A stretch of 64,000 nucleotides of DNA from Pseudophaeobacter sp. EL27 (GCF_900313025.1 NZ_OMPQ01000004.1:1-64000), one strand, 5' to 3'. Numbered from the stretch's first letter, positions 45,592 through 54,949 are shown. Translations and numbers: made by a program. Notes: generated by a model not told the origin, from the sequence alone.

Positions 45592-45613
45592 GCATACTTA
45601 TGCTCAATTGGCA
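45592..45613 (-). repeat. Right terminal inverted repeat
   Basis: GCATACTTATGC then TCAATTGGCA. Its reverse complement matches the left end at 1471-1492 in all but four positions. Confidence 0.75.
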
Positions 45614-45619
45614 GATTGC

Positions 45620-46262
45620 TGCCAATCGGGCATAAGTGTGCGAGTTCAGCGTGTTTCATGCGAAGTCCTGTCAAGAAGTTTGTCATTGCACTTCTGGCCC
45701 TTCAACCTTCACGACCTGTGCATTTTTGCTGATAAGAAGTTGTCCCCACCATAGCAGCCCGGCGCATGCTTTTCCCACGACCTCGCTGTTTCTAGCCTGC
45801 AACATTGACTGAGAGGCGTCATTCCAAGATCTCTTCGACCTCATTGCGGAGATAGACCGGCCCAAAATCTTCTCCATTTGGTGCAAAGGTTTCCACTACA
45901 GCTGCTCTCAGCTTCCCCAGCAATATCTTCCGATGTTGGCCAAATTTTTGCTCCATCGTCGCCGGGGTCATAAAGCGCTTGTGAAACTGGGTGATGTCGT
46001 CGGCAGAGAGGTAAGATTGGTCAGGACCGCCCTTCGGGTGTGGCGTAAGGGTTTCAGGGGTATGGCCCCCTGCTGCGAGTTTTTTAAACCAGCCAGATGT
46101 TCGAATGCCAACTGACCGGCCAAATGCATAAGCAGTGATAAGCCCGTGATCCGCGACTTTTAGTGTTGGTCGCCGCATGCTGTTGATTTCTGTCTTCAAA
46201 ACACAAAAGCCAGCATAGCCGTCGGTGTTAGTGTAATGCCCGAGCTGAAGTCCACCATTGCG
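45620..46262. repeat. 643-bp direct repeat, right copy (remnant second element)
   Basis: It starts with its own left end (TGCCAATCGG then GCATAAGTGTGC), six bases beyond the right terminus, and runs into the 3' part of a tniQ copy before the match stops at 46262. Same length and orientation as 1471-2113. Confidence 0.88.
45819..46262 (-). pseudogene. tniQ 3' remnant
   Basis: Encodes the last ~148 residues of a TniQ protein closely similar to the gene at 1670-3568 (for example KVADHGLITAYAFGRSVGIR, HPKGGPDQSYLSADDITQF). The 5' three quarters are missing, so it cannot work. The frame is still open, so the loss is recent. It ends at 46262 where sequence unrelated to the transposon begins. Confidence 0.9.
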
Positions 46263-46543
46263 TACGACTCGACTTTCGAATGTATTATTGAGCGTTGGAG
46301 GCTGCCGCTCCTTTTTCCCGGCGGTGTTGGTGCACCGCGCATAACTCGAAACCTTCAGTCAAATGGCGTCAATCGAGTGCTGCATGATCTCAACGGATAT
46401 GGATGTCTGTAAAATGCGCCAGTCCGATTGGCCGTTGCCTTTGAAACGAGCCAAAAAGAGCGCTCATTTCACCTTGCCAAACGGCCACATATGACCATCA
46501 TGATCAGGGTATGTGGTGAAATAAAAAACGAACGGACATCACA

Positions 46544-47539
46544 GTGACCGCACTATCTCAAATAAACGATCTCAAATCGCGCATGGGGCGCTCTATCATC
46601 GGGCAGAAAGACGTCGTGGAACGGCTGGTGATTGGCCTTCTGGCCAACGGTAACCTGCTGATCGAGGGGCTTCCTGGTCTTGCCAAGACGCGTGCGGTCA
46701 AAGCTATGGCCAAGAATATGGATGCAGACTTCAGCCGTATCCAGTTCACTGCGGATCTTCTGCCGTCTGATGTGACGGGCACTGAAGTTTACCATCAGAA
46801 GCCCGAAGGCGCTGAGTTCAAATTTGATCCTGGCCCGATCTTTGCCAATATCGTGCTGGCGGATGAGATCAACCGTGCGCCCGCAAAAGTACAGGCAGCC
46901 CTTCTGGAAGCGATGGAAGAGCGGCAGGTCACCGTGGCGGGGACCACTCACAAAATGCCGCCGCTGTTTATCGTGATGGCCACCCAGAACCCGATTGAGC
47001 AGGAGGGAACATATCCGCTGCCCGAAGCGCAGATGGACAGGTTCTTGATGCATGTCCAGGTCGATTATCCGCCCGTGGAAGATGAGGTGCAGGTGATCCG
47101 TTTGGTGCGCGGTGAAGAGGCCGCAAAGCAAAGAGAGGACGCAGGCATTGAGACGGAGCATTCTGACAGGCCTGCCGCCATTCCCCAACGCGCGGTTTTC
47201 GAAGCCCGTGCTGAAATTGCCGGTATACATGTTTCGGAGCCAATGGAGCGATATGTCGCCGACCTAGTGTACGGCACGCGGACCCCTGAAGCCCTTTCTG
47301 AAGACCTGGCCCGGTGGATAGAGATTGGCGCAAGCCCGCGCGCTTCCCTCGCCTTTGACAAGTGCAGCAGAGCGCACGCGTGGCTTGCAGGGCGGGACTA
47401 TGTCGACCCTCTGGATGTCCGTACTGTGGCCCATGATGTACTACGTCACCGCCTGACACTGTCATACGAGGCGCAGGGAGACAGTGTCTCGGCTGATGAT
47501 GTGACCGATGCGATTTTGGCGAAAGTAGCCTTGCCCTAG
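46544..47539 (+). CDS. MoxR-family AAA+ ATPase
   Basis: 331 residues, GTG start at 46544. Walker A GLPGLAKT, Walker B VLADEINRAPAK, and the MoxR lid domain. MoxR ATPases act with VWA proteins, as chaperones for assembling periplasmic or membrane complexes. The next five genes (DUF58, DUF4381, two VWA, BatD) are its usual partners, all on one strand with short gaps or overlaps. This is the first chromosomal gene right of the transposon remnant. Confidence 0.95.
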   Translation: MTALSQINDLKSRMGRSIIGQKDVVERLVIGLLANGNLLIEGLPGLAKTRAVKAMAKNMDADFSRIQFTADLLPSDVTGTEVYHQKPEGAEFKFDPGPIFANIVLADEINRAPAKVQAALLEAMEERQVTVAGTTHKMPPLFIVMATQNPIEQEGTYPLPEAQMDRFLMHVQVDYPPVEDEVQVIRLVRGEEAAKQREDAGIETEHSDRPAAIPQRAVFEARAEIAGIHVSEPMERYVADLVYGTRTPEALSEDLARWIEIGASPRASLAFDKCSRAHAWLAGRDYVDPLDVRTVAHDVLRHRLTLSYEAQGDSVSADDVTDAILAKVALP

Positions 47540-47547
47540 GAGAGTTT

Positions 47548-48495
47548 ATGCTCGGCAGTCGCGACCCTCGCATACATGTTGATCTTGCGCATCTGCGCGG
47601 GCTGAAAGGGCGCGGGCGCGCGATTTCTTTCCGGCTGCGTCAACCCTCACACAGCATTCTCAATGGCCAGCATGCGTCAAAGATCAAAGGCAGAGGTTTG
47701 AATTTCGAGGAGTTGCGCCACTACGCCATAGGCGATGACGTGCGCACCATAGATTGGAAGGTTACGGCGCGCACAGGCGCACCTTACGTGCGGGTCTATA
47801 CCGAAGAGCGCGACCGCCCGGTTATGTTGATCGTGGATCAGCGCATGTCGATGTATTTTGGCAGTGCGCTGAACATGAAATCTGTGACCGCGGCAGAAGC
47901 TGCTGCGGTGGCGGCGTTTCGGGTGCGCGATAAGGGGGACCGGGTCGGCGGCATCATTTTTGACGACCAGGGATGGCAGGAAGTGCGACCGCAATCCTCT
48001 GCACGGTCGCTCAACAGATTTCTCGACCTCCTGGCCAGGGCCAATTGCAGGTTGAATGCGAATGCTCCCTTGGCTGAACCTATCCCGCTCAGCGACCCAA
48101 TCCGGGCGGCAGCGCGCATCGTCAAATCTGGTGCGCTGGTCATCGTGTTCAGCGATTTCGATGGATGGGACCCCGAAACCGAAAAGAACCTGCGCGCGAT
48201 TGCGCAGCACAACGAACTGATCCTGTTCAGTGTGTTTGATCCGACGTCGGAACAGTTGCCGCCCGAAATGAATATCGTGGTTTCGGACGGCACCCTGCAA
48301 GCGCAGGTCAATATCGGCGATGACACGGTGCGTCGAAAATTGGCTGATTTCAGCACCGGCCGCCTGGCATCATTGTTCCGGTTTTCGTCCAGATACGCAG
48401 TGCCCGTAGTGCCTTTGACGAGCGCGCAGGAAACGCTGCCCCAATTGTTGCGATTGCTTGGTGGGCGCGGTGGCGGAAGCGGCATAGTAAGATGA
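47548..48495 (+). CDS. DUF58 protein
   Basis: 315 residues. DUF58 core GRGLNFEELRHYAIGDDVRT and IDWKVTARTG, followed by a VWA-like fold (RPVMLIVDQRMSMYFG). It partners the MoxR ATPase. It starts 8 bp after moxR and overlaps the next gene by 4 bp. Confidence 0.93.
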   Translation: MLGSRDPRIHVDLAHLRGLKGRGRAISFRLRQPSHSILNGQHASKIKGRGLNFEELRHYAIGDDVRTIDWKVTARTGAPYVRVYTEERDRPVMLIVDQRMSMYFGSALNMKSVTAAEAAAVAAFRVRDKGDRVGGIIFDDQGWQEVRPQSSARSLNRFLDLLARANCRLNANAPLAEPIPLSDPIRAAARIVKSGALVIVFSDFDGWDPETEKNLRAIAQHNELILFSVFDPTSEQLPPEMNIVVSDGTLQAQVNIGDDTVRRKLADFSTGRLASLFRFSSRYAVPVVPLTSAQETLPQLLRLLGGRGGGSGIVR

Positions 48496-48971
48496 GCAAT
48501 GACCTCGAAACCCTCAATTTAGTTGAGCTTTACAACCTTCTCGTATTGCCGGATGCACCCGCGCCCGTATCGATGTGGCCACAGACCGCAGGCTGGATCT
48601 GGCTGGGTTTGGCGATGTTCTTACTCGTTGGTCTTGGGGTTTGGCGCCTGGTGGTGTGGCACCGCGCGACTGCGTACCGCCGTGAGGCCCTGGCCGCGTT
48701 GCGCGCAGCAGGCGACGATCCGGTTGCCATATCCGCTATCTTGCGGCGCACAGCACTGGCAGTCTTCTCACGCGATGCTGTCGCCGGACTGCAAGGGGCC
48801 GAATGGCTTGAATTCCTCGACGTGACGTCAAATTCGGCGAACTTTACCCGTTCGGACGCGGGCCGCGTTCTGGCAAAAGCGCCCTTCAGTCCGCAAACGC
48901 CTCACAAGGACCTCCCGGCGATGGCCGAAGCCTGGATCAGAACTCACCACCTCGCGGAGCCAACATCCTGA
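48492..48971 (+). CDS. DUF4381 membrane protein
   Basis: 159 residues. One membrane helix (GWIWLGLAMFLLVGLGVWRLVVW), preceded by a short Pro-rich region and followed by a helical cytoplasmic domain (ALAALRAAGDDP, EWLEFLDVT). It is a standard small member of Bat-type operons. It overlaps both neighbours by one to four bases. Confidence 0.88.
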   Translation: MSNDLETLNLVELYNLLVLPDAPAPVSMWPQTAGWIWLGLAMFLLVGLGVWRLVVWHRATAYRREALAALRAAGDDPVAISAILRRTALAVFSRDAVAGLQGAEWLEFLDVTSNSANFTRSDAGRVLAKAPFSPQTPHKDLPAMAEAWIRTHHLAEPTS

Positions 48972-49957
48972 TGCTGTCTTTCGCTGCGCCTTTCTCTTTC
49001 TTGATCATGCCAATGCCTTTGCTGGTATGGTTTTTCGCTCCCGCAAACCAGGAAACCGCACAGGCGTTGCGAGTGCCCTTTTTCCAGAGCATCGCGGCCG
49101 CGGCAGGCCAGACACCCTCTTCAGGCTCGCTTGTCCGAGAAAGGGGCCGGGCACAGATGACAGTCGCCGTTTTGTGCTGGATTTTGGTGGTTGTTGGGGT
49201 CGCACGACCGCAGATCTTGGGCGAACCGATTGTGATCGAGAAAGCGGCACGCGATCTTGTTCTGGCCGTTGATATCTCGGGATCGATGGATGCGCGCGAT
49301 CTGCGCGACAGGGAGGGCAATCCGTTGCAACGGCTTGCGGCGGTCAAGGACGTGATCAATACCTTCATCGCCGAACGGGAGGGTGATCGGCTCGCGCTGG
49401 TGGTTTTCGGATCCAACGCATATCTGCAGACGCCCTTTACCGAAGATCTGGAGAGTGTTGCGGAGCTTATGGCGCAGACCGAAGTGGGCATGGCTGGGCC
49501 GCATACGGCCATGGGAGATGCAATTGGACTGGCGTTGCGTACCTTTGAGGCCTCTGAGATCGAGCAGAAGCTGCTTGTTTTGCTAAGTGACGGCGCGGAC
49601 ACCAACAGCCAGATGAGCCCGCTCAACGCCACTGCAATCGCGGCTGACGCGGGCGTCAAGATCTTTACCATCGGGGTAGGGGACCCGAGGGCAAGTGGCG
49701 ACAATCGCGTCGATCTTGACACACTGCAGGCGATGGCCACGCAGGCGAACGGTGCCTTTTACTTCTCGGACGACGCACAGGGGCTTGCAGAGATCTACGC
49801 TGAAATTGACCGGCTAAATCCAAGGTTGGTGGACACGACGACGTTTCAGCCGAGGCGCGAATTTGGCCACTATGCCTTTACCGCCGCGGCCCTTCTGGGC
49901 TTTGCAATGATGCTTGGCATGTTGCTCTGGTCAGCGCGGGAGGTAAAGCGTGGCTGA
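48971..49957 (+). CDS. batA: VWA-domain protein, BatA-like
   Basis: 328 residues. Two N-terminal helices, a VWA domain with an intact MIDAS (AVDISGSMDARD, then later Thr and Asp in LLSDGADTNS), and a C-terminal helix (FTAAALLGFAMMLGMLLW). The VWA domain faces the periplasm or cytoplasm next to the membrane and binds partners through a metal. Confidence 0.93.
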   Translation: MLSFAAPFSFLIMPMPLLVWFFAPANQETAQALRVPFFQSIAAAAGQTPSSGSLVRERGRAQMTVAVLCWILVVVGVARPQILGEPIVIEKAARDLVLAVDISGSMDARDLRDREGNPLQRLAAVKDVINTFIAEREGDRLALVVFGSNAYLQTPFTEDLESVAELMAQTEVGMAGPHTAMGDAIGLALRTFEASEIEQKLLVLLSDGADTNSQMSPLNATAIAADAGVKIFTIGVGDPRASGDNRVDLDTLQAMATQANGAFYFSDDAQGLAEIYAEIDRLNPRLVDTTTFQPRREFGHYAFTAAALLGFAMMLGMLLWSAREVKRG

Positions 49958-51470
49958 CCTCTTTGGCGTATTCCATTTCTTGCGTCCGCTGTGGCTGCTG
50001 ACACTGGTGCCACTGGCGCTGATCTGGTGGCGTATACGCTGGCAAAAAACGCGCGATGATCCGCTGTCAGAAGGGATCGCACCGCATCTGGCGCGCGCTT
50101 TGACCGTTGGTTTGCATGAGGGGCGAAAGGTCTATCCCATCGATGGGGTTGCACTGACACTCGGGCTGCTGGTGTTAGCAGCGGCGGGCCCCACATGGAG
50201 CCGTGTGGCCAACCCGTTGCTTGCGCAAACTGCGCCATTGGCAGTGGTTCTGAAGATCACGCCGTCCATGAAAAACATCGATGTGCCGCCGACGCGGTTG
50301 AAACGGGCGTCGTTCAAGATCCTTGATCTGATCGAGCGACGCGCAGGGGCTCAGACCGCCTTGATCGCATATTCCGGGTCCGCGCATCGAGTCACGCCTC
50401 TGACTGAAGACCCCAATATCTTGAAATCCTACTTGTCCGGTCTGGCCCCTGACATGATGCCGGTGTCCGGGGACCGGGCAGATCAGGCGCTGGAACTCGC
50501 AAAAGTAGAACTGGAAGGGTCCGAGACACCAGGTGCGATATTGTTCGTTCTGGATGACCTCAGCCCTGGCAATGTGAACGCGCTCAATGCGTCCGCGGCA
50601 AACCGTCCACCGGTAATCTTTTTCGTAGTGGGAGCGGCGGCGGGTCAACTCCCCCAGATCGAACGGATCGAAAACAGTACCGTTGTGAACTTCAGTCCGG
50701 ATGACACCGATCTGAACCGGATCGAGCGAGCGGTGTTATCCGCCTATCGCGAGGCCCTTTTGGAGGACGTACGCCAGGATTGGGAAGACAAGGGATGGAT
50801 CCTTGCCTGGGCAGCTCTTTTGTTGTTTCTGCCCTGGTTCCGCAGGGGCTGGACGATGCGGTTGACGTTGGCGACTTGGCTTCTCACCTCCCAGAATACG
50901 CCAGCACAGGCACAAGACTGGCGCGACTGGTTCCTGACACGGGATCAGCAGGGTCAGATTGCGATGCAAAACAAGGATTTCAGCCGCGCAACTGATCTGT
51001 TTCAGGATCCCGCGCAGCGCGCTTTCGCCCTTCTGCGCGCCGGACGCTACGAAGAAACCGCTGAAGCCTACGGCTTTATCGAAACAGCCGCAGCCGCCAA
51101 TGGCGAAGGCGTGGCCTTGCTACGCAACCGCGAATATCGCGCGGGCGTCCGCGCCTTTGAAAAAGCGCTTGAACGGGACCCAGACCACACCGCTGCGGCT
51201 GCAAATCTGGAAGTGGCGCGCGCGATTGTAGACTACGTTGAAAATGCCCAATTGGCGTCGGACACGGGTGAGGAAACGGGCATCGGTGCCGACGAGATTG
51301 TATATGACAATGAAAGCGGTCAGGGCGACGATATGTTGGTCGAACAAGACGCTCCTGACGGGCCTGCGCAGGGTCTTAGCACCGAAGACTGGATGCGTGC
51401 CGTCGATACTCAGGTTGGCGATTTCCTCGCGACCCGCTTTCTGCTTGAAAATTCGCGGAGGTCCGAGTGA
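49950..51470 (+). CDS. batB: VWA/TPR protein, BatB-like, MIDAS degenerate
   Basis: 506 residues. Two N-terminal helices and a VWA domain in which the usual DxSxS metal site reads K-I-T-P-S (VVLKITPSMKN), so the first Asp is lost. A further helix (WILAWAALLLFLPWF) and a C-terminal TPR region (residues about 335-420) follow. It combines BatB and BatC functions. It overlaps batA by 8 bp and batD by 4 bp. Confidence 0.9.
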   Translation: MADLFGVFHFLRPLWLLTLVPLALIWWRIRWQKTRDDPLSEGIAPHLARALTVGLHEGRKVYPIDGVALTLGLLVLAAAGPTWSRVANPLLAQTAPLAVVLKITPSMKNIDVPPTRLKRASFKILDLIERRAGAQTALIAYSGSAHRVTPLTEDPNILKSYLSGLAPDMMPVSGDRADQALELAKVELEGSETPGAILFVLDDLSPGNVNALNASAANRPPVIFFVVGAAAGQLPQIERIENSTVVNFSPDDTDLNRIERAVLSAYREALLEDVRQDWEDKGWILAWAALLLFLPWFRRGWTMRLTLATWLLTSQNTPAQAQDWRDWFLTRDQQGQIAMQNKDFSRATDLFQDPAQRAFALLRAGRYEETAEAYGFIETAAAANGEGVALLRNREYRAGVRAFEKALERDPDHTAAAANLEVARAIVDYVENAQLASDTGEETGIGADEIVYDNESGQGDDMLVEQDAPDGPAQGLSTEDWMRAVDTQVGDFLATRFLLENSRRSE

Positions 51471-52774
51471 TGCCCCGGTGGTCCGTTCTGATCTGTCTTT
51501 GCATTTGCATGCTTGCTAGTATGGCCACCGCGCAGGATCCGCAGATTACTGTGACCGCAGAGCAGGACGAAGTCATCGTTGGCCAGCCTTACATTTTGCG
51601 GCTTAAGGTTCTTGTGCCAACGTTCATGCCCAAACCGCCGATATTCCCAACCTTCAAGGTGCCGGGGCTGATCGTGCGGCTGCCGGCGCGGTCTACGACA
51701 CCGGTCAGCTCGCGGATTGATGGGACTACATGGGCGGGGGTTCAGCGGACCTATCGGATTTACCCCATGCGGGCGGGCGTGACAGAAACCCCCGAACAGA
51801 AGCTGTCGATTGTCTACAAAAACACAGAAAGCGGTGAGGACGTGCTACTGACTGTCACAGTTCCTGCAATGCGCATCACCGCGATCGTGCCTCAGGCTGC
51901 AGGCTCTCTTGATCCACTGGTCCTCGCAAACGGATTGAGCATAGAACAGTCTTGGCAAGGCGGCGATGAAGAGCTTTCAGTGGGGGACGCGGTTGTCCGC
52001 AAACTGGAAATATCCGTTGCGGGTGCCAGCGCTCTTTTCGTCCCGCCCTTGCTGGACGGTGCATCGCCACATAGGCTAACGGTGGCAGCCTCCGACGACG
52101 CGGAAAGCACACCGGTCGCGGGCTTTACGCCCTATCCCGAAGATGCCCGCGTGACCGAGAGCCTTGAGCGCGGGGTCATGTCCGGTTCGCGCACCGAGAC
52201 TGTAAGCTACATCGCGCAAAGTGGAGGCGCCACAGTTTTTCCGGACATAACGCTCGAATGGTTTGATCTGAAAACTGGGGGAATCGAGGAAATCGTTTTG
52301 CCCGGGCGCATGGTTCTCGTTACGGAGCCACCGCGGATCAGCGGCTCCGTTGACCGGCAAGCGTTGTTGCGGGGGGTGTTGATACTCGTGGTAACTGCCG
52401 CAGTGGCATGGCTGGTTCTACGCTGGTTCTATCCTGCTCTACGGCCGCGCGTGCACCGCCTGCAGGCTCGCTATGATGCGTCGGCCATTGCTGCGCACCG
52501 TGTGGCTGAAAAGAAGGCCGCAGCGAAGGACCTCAACGGCGTTCTTCTGGCACTGGAGCAGCGGTCTGCACGCGGTGTTGCACCCGGTGAGGCGCTTGAG
52601 GATGCCATTAAGGCAATTGGCCGCGCACTTTACCGAGACAATGCATCAGAAGACGTAACCGAGCGTCACTGGCAGACAATCCGACAAAAGCTGCGCAATG
52701 AGCGCGGCCCCCTTTTTCTCCGGCACGATGCTCGTAACACCACGAGACTACCGCCTCTGAACCCATTCGTCTGA
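51467..52774 (+). CDS. batD: BatD-like periplasmic protein
   Basis: 435 residues. Signal peptide (SVLICLCICMLASMATAQ), several Ig-like beta domains (QITVTAEQDEVIVGQPYILR at the start), one membrane helix near residue 300 (LILVVTAAVAWLVLRWFY) and a cytoplasmic helical tail. Typical BatD layout. It closes the Bat operon. Confidence 0.88.
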   Translation: MMPRWSVLICLCICMLASMATAQDPQITVTAEQDEVIVGQPYILRLKVLVPTFMPKPPIFPTFKVPGLIVRLPARSTTPVSSRIDGTTWAGVQRTYRIYPMRAGVTETPEQKLSIVYKNTESGEDVLLTVTVPAMRITAIVPQAAGSLDPLVLANGLSIEQSWQGGDEELSVGDAVVRKLEISVAGASALFVPPLLDGASPHRLTVAASDDAESTPVAGFTPYPEDARVTESLERGVMSGSRTETVSYIAQSGGATVFPDITLEWFDLKTGGIEEIVLPGRMVLVTEPPRISGSVDRQALLRGVLILVVTAAVAWLVLRWFYPALRPRVHRLQARYDASAIAAHRVAEKKAAAKDLNGVLLALEQRSARGVAPGEALEDAIKAIGRALYRDNASEDVTERHWQTIRQKLRNERGPLFLRHDARNTTRLPPLNPFV

Positions 52775-52891
52775 TGTGAAATGGCTGCCCAATATACTGT
52801 CATGCAAGGTTTTGCGGTTGTTGCTGACGCAGCTAGCCATTACCCTGACGGGCAAAAAAGGCACCAGGAGGTTATTAAGGTTTCCGGCACC

Positions 52892-54838
52892 ATGACACTC
52901 AGATTTAACAGGCTTGCGAGAGTTGCCGCCCTGCTAATGTGCTTTGCGGTGCCTGTGATCGCCCAAAGCGATCTGCACCCGCAATATGTTGGCTCGGAGG
53001 CCTGCACGGACTGCCACGAGGAGGCAGCAGAGGCATGGGCGGGCTCGCACCATGCCAAGGCCTGGACCAAGACCACGGATGCAAACGTACTGGGTGACTT
53101 CAGCGGCACGACTTTCACACAAAACGGGATCATGTCTCGGTTTTACCGGGACGGCGAAACCTACATGATCGAAACCGATGGGCCAGACGGGCGTATGGCC
53201 CGATATCCGGTTCATAGTGTAGTTGGCGTAGAGCCCTTGCAGCAATACCTGCTGGAAACCGAGGAGGGCAGATTGCAGTCGTTCGATGTGGTCTGGGATA
53301 TCGAGGAGGAGAAGTGGTATCACCTCTATCCTGATCAGGAGCTCTACGGTGGCGACGGGTTGCACTGGACAGGTCCCTACAAGAATTGGAACGCGCGTTG
53401 CGCCGAATGCCATGCCACGGATTTCAACAAGAACTACACGCCGACCAAACGCAGCTACGCCAGCACGCAAGCTGAAATCGGTGTAGGGTGCGAAGCCTGC
53501 CACGGACCAGGCGAAGCGCACCTGGCCTGGGCCGGAAAACTGGAGACATCGCAAATACCTTGGACCGGCCTGTCCAACACTGGCTTGACGATCACCATGT
53601 CACAAGGCGGAGAAGTCATGCTGCAGCAATGCGCAAGCTGTCACGCCCGCCGCGAACCTTTCGAAGACGGCAATCCGCTGCCCGGAACGCCGTTTCATAA
53701 CGCCTACAGGCTCAGCACCCTACGCGACGGTAGCTACCACGCGGACGGACAGATCCTAGACGAGGTCTATGTCTACGGCTCGTTCCTGCAATCCAAGATG
53801 TACGCGCAGGGCGTGACTTGCGGCAATTGCCACGAGCCGCATTCTGCGGAGCTTATCGTCGAAGGGAACGGATTGTGCACCCAATGCCATTCCGAGGCGG
53901 GAAATGCAGACTTCCCGACACTTGCGCTGCAGTCCTATGATGATCCGTCGCACCATTTTCATCCCGTGGGCAGCGAAGGCGCGCAGTGCAAAAGCTGCCA
54001 TATGATCGAGCGGGATTACATGGTGGTCGACGGGCGCCGGGATCATTCCTTCCGCATCCCGCGCCCTGATCAGAGCCTTGAAACACGCAGCCCCAATGCC
54101 TGTACCGATTGCCACAGCGATCAGACCGCAAAATGGGCAGCTGAAGCGATCGCCAAGTGGTATCCCGACAGTGCGCATAGAGGGCCGCATTTTGGCCAGA
54201 CACTTGCCGTCGGCCGCCGCGATCTCACAGGAAGTACTGATGAACTGGTCGCGCTTGCCGAATATGCCGTGCTGCCAGGGATCGCGCGTGCCACGGCACT
54301 CGAGATGCTGACACGCGTGGCGTCTCCGGAACTTGCAGCTCGACTGGCGCCGCTTTTGGAGGATCCCGACCCGATCGTGCGCGCGGCCGCAGTTGGCTTG
54401 CAGAGGGGCGCACCGGAAACCGAGCGCCCGGCCGTGCTGGCTGCGATGTTGGAAGATCCGGCAAAGACCGTTCGCATTGCGGCCGCACGGGAGTTCCTCA
54501 GCCTGCGCATCGCACGCATGCCTGACAGGATCTCGCGAGCGCTGAACGGGGCTATGCGGGACTGGCAAGGCTCGCTTCTCGCCAAGGCCGATTTCCCCGA
54601 GACGCAAGTGGTGATGGCAGGTATCGGTCTGACTACACGCCGCATGGGTGCCGCGCTGCAAGCTTTCGGAGAAGCTGTTACGCTGGACCCCCAACTTGAG
54701 CAGGGGTGGGTGATGATGATCCGCATTCATGACGCCATGGGTAACCGGGATGATGCGCGGGAAACTGTGGACCGTGCCATTGAGGCCAATCCTGACAGCA
54801 TCCAGCTGGCCCTTATCCGGGCGGAACTTCAGTTATAG
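52892..54838 (+). CDS. Octaheme cytochrome c with HEAT and TPR repeats
   Basis: About 648 residues from ATG 52892, chosen for the signal peptide (RLARVAALLMCFAVPVIAQ); the frame is open to 52781. Eight CxxCH sites: CTDCH, CAECH, CEACH, CASCH, CGNCH, CTQCH, CKSCH and CTDCH. The C-terminal third has HEAT-like repeats (ARLAPLLEDPDPIVRAAAVG and a second) and a TPR. It resembles the family of TPR-containing multiheme cytochromes of unknown substrate. It follows the Bat operon and may use it for assembly. Confidence 0.9.
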   Translation: MTLRFNRLARVAALLMCFAVPVIAQSDLHPQYVGSEACTDCHEEAAEAWAGSHHAKAWTKTTDANVLGDFSGTTFTQNGIMSRFYRDGETYMIETDGPDGRMARYPVHSVVGVEPLQQYLLETEEGRLQSFDVVWDIEEEKWYHLYPDQELYGGDGLHWTGPYKNWNARCAECHATDFNKNYTPTKRSYASTQAEIGVGCEACHGPGEAHLAWAGKLETSQIPWTGLSNTGLTITMSQGGEVMLQQCASCHARREPFEDGNPLPGTPFHNAYRLSTLRDGSYHADGQILDEVYVYGSFLQSKMYAQGVTCGNCHEPHSAELIVEGNGLCTQCHSEAGNADFPTLALQSYDDPSHHFHPVGSEGAQCKSCHMIERDYMVVDGRRDHSFRIPRPDQSLETRSPNACTDCHSDQTAKWAAEAIAKWYPDSAHRGPHFGQTLAVGRRDLTGSTDELVALAEYAVLPGIARATALEMLTRVASPELAARLAPLLEDPDPIVRAAAVGLQRGAPETERPAVLAAMLEDPAKTVRIAAAREFLSLRIARMPDRISRALNGAMRDWQGSLLAKADFPETQVVMAGIGLTTRRMGAALQAFGEAVTLDPQLEQGWVMMIRIHDAMGNRDDARETVDRAIEANPDSIQLALIRAELQL

Positions 54839-54949
54839 AAAGCTTAAGGCTGGACGGCGCGCGCCCAGTCGGGCACAGCGTTTGCCCGTTCAGAACTGTT
54901 GTATGCTTGAACTTGGGGGCGGGACGGACGGCACAGAGCGCGGCGGCAC

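Larger units (their letters stand above)
1471..45613. mobile_element. Tn7-like transposon carrying copper resistance and defence cargo
   Basis: The boundaries come from matching ends. The left end reads TGCCAATGGG then GCATAAGTGTGC. The right end, read inward on the other strand, is TGCCAATTGA then GCATAAGTATGC. Both start with TG, and the 12-bp motif lies 10 nt inside each end. tnsA, tnsB and tnsC are at the right end and tniQ is at the left end facing outward. Everything else between is cargo. The left end is 11 nt from a tRNA-Arg gene. I see no clean 5-bp target duplication: the left flank is CAGAT and the right flank GATTG. The exact termini are inferred from symmetry. Confidence 0.8.

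Noticed and set aside
1466-45618. Target-site duplication of the transposon
   Set aside because: Five-base flanks are CAGAT and GATTG, which do not match. CAGATTGC appears at both junctions but overlaps the termini, so no duplication can be claimed.
45592-45641. Large inverted repeat as a terminator
   Set aside because: It is better explained as two transposon ends facing each other; a terminator with a T tract is already present at 45435.
52781-52891. Upstream start of the octaheme cytochrome
   Set aside because: The added 37 residues precede a complete signal peptide, so the later ATG at 52892 fits better.
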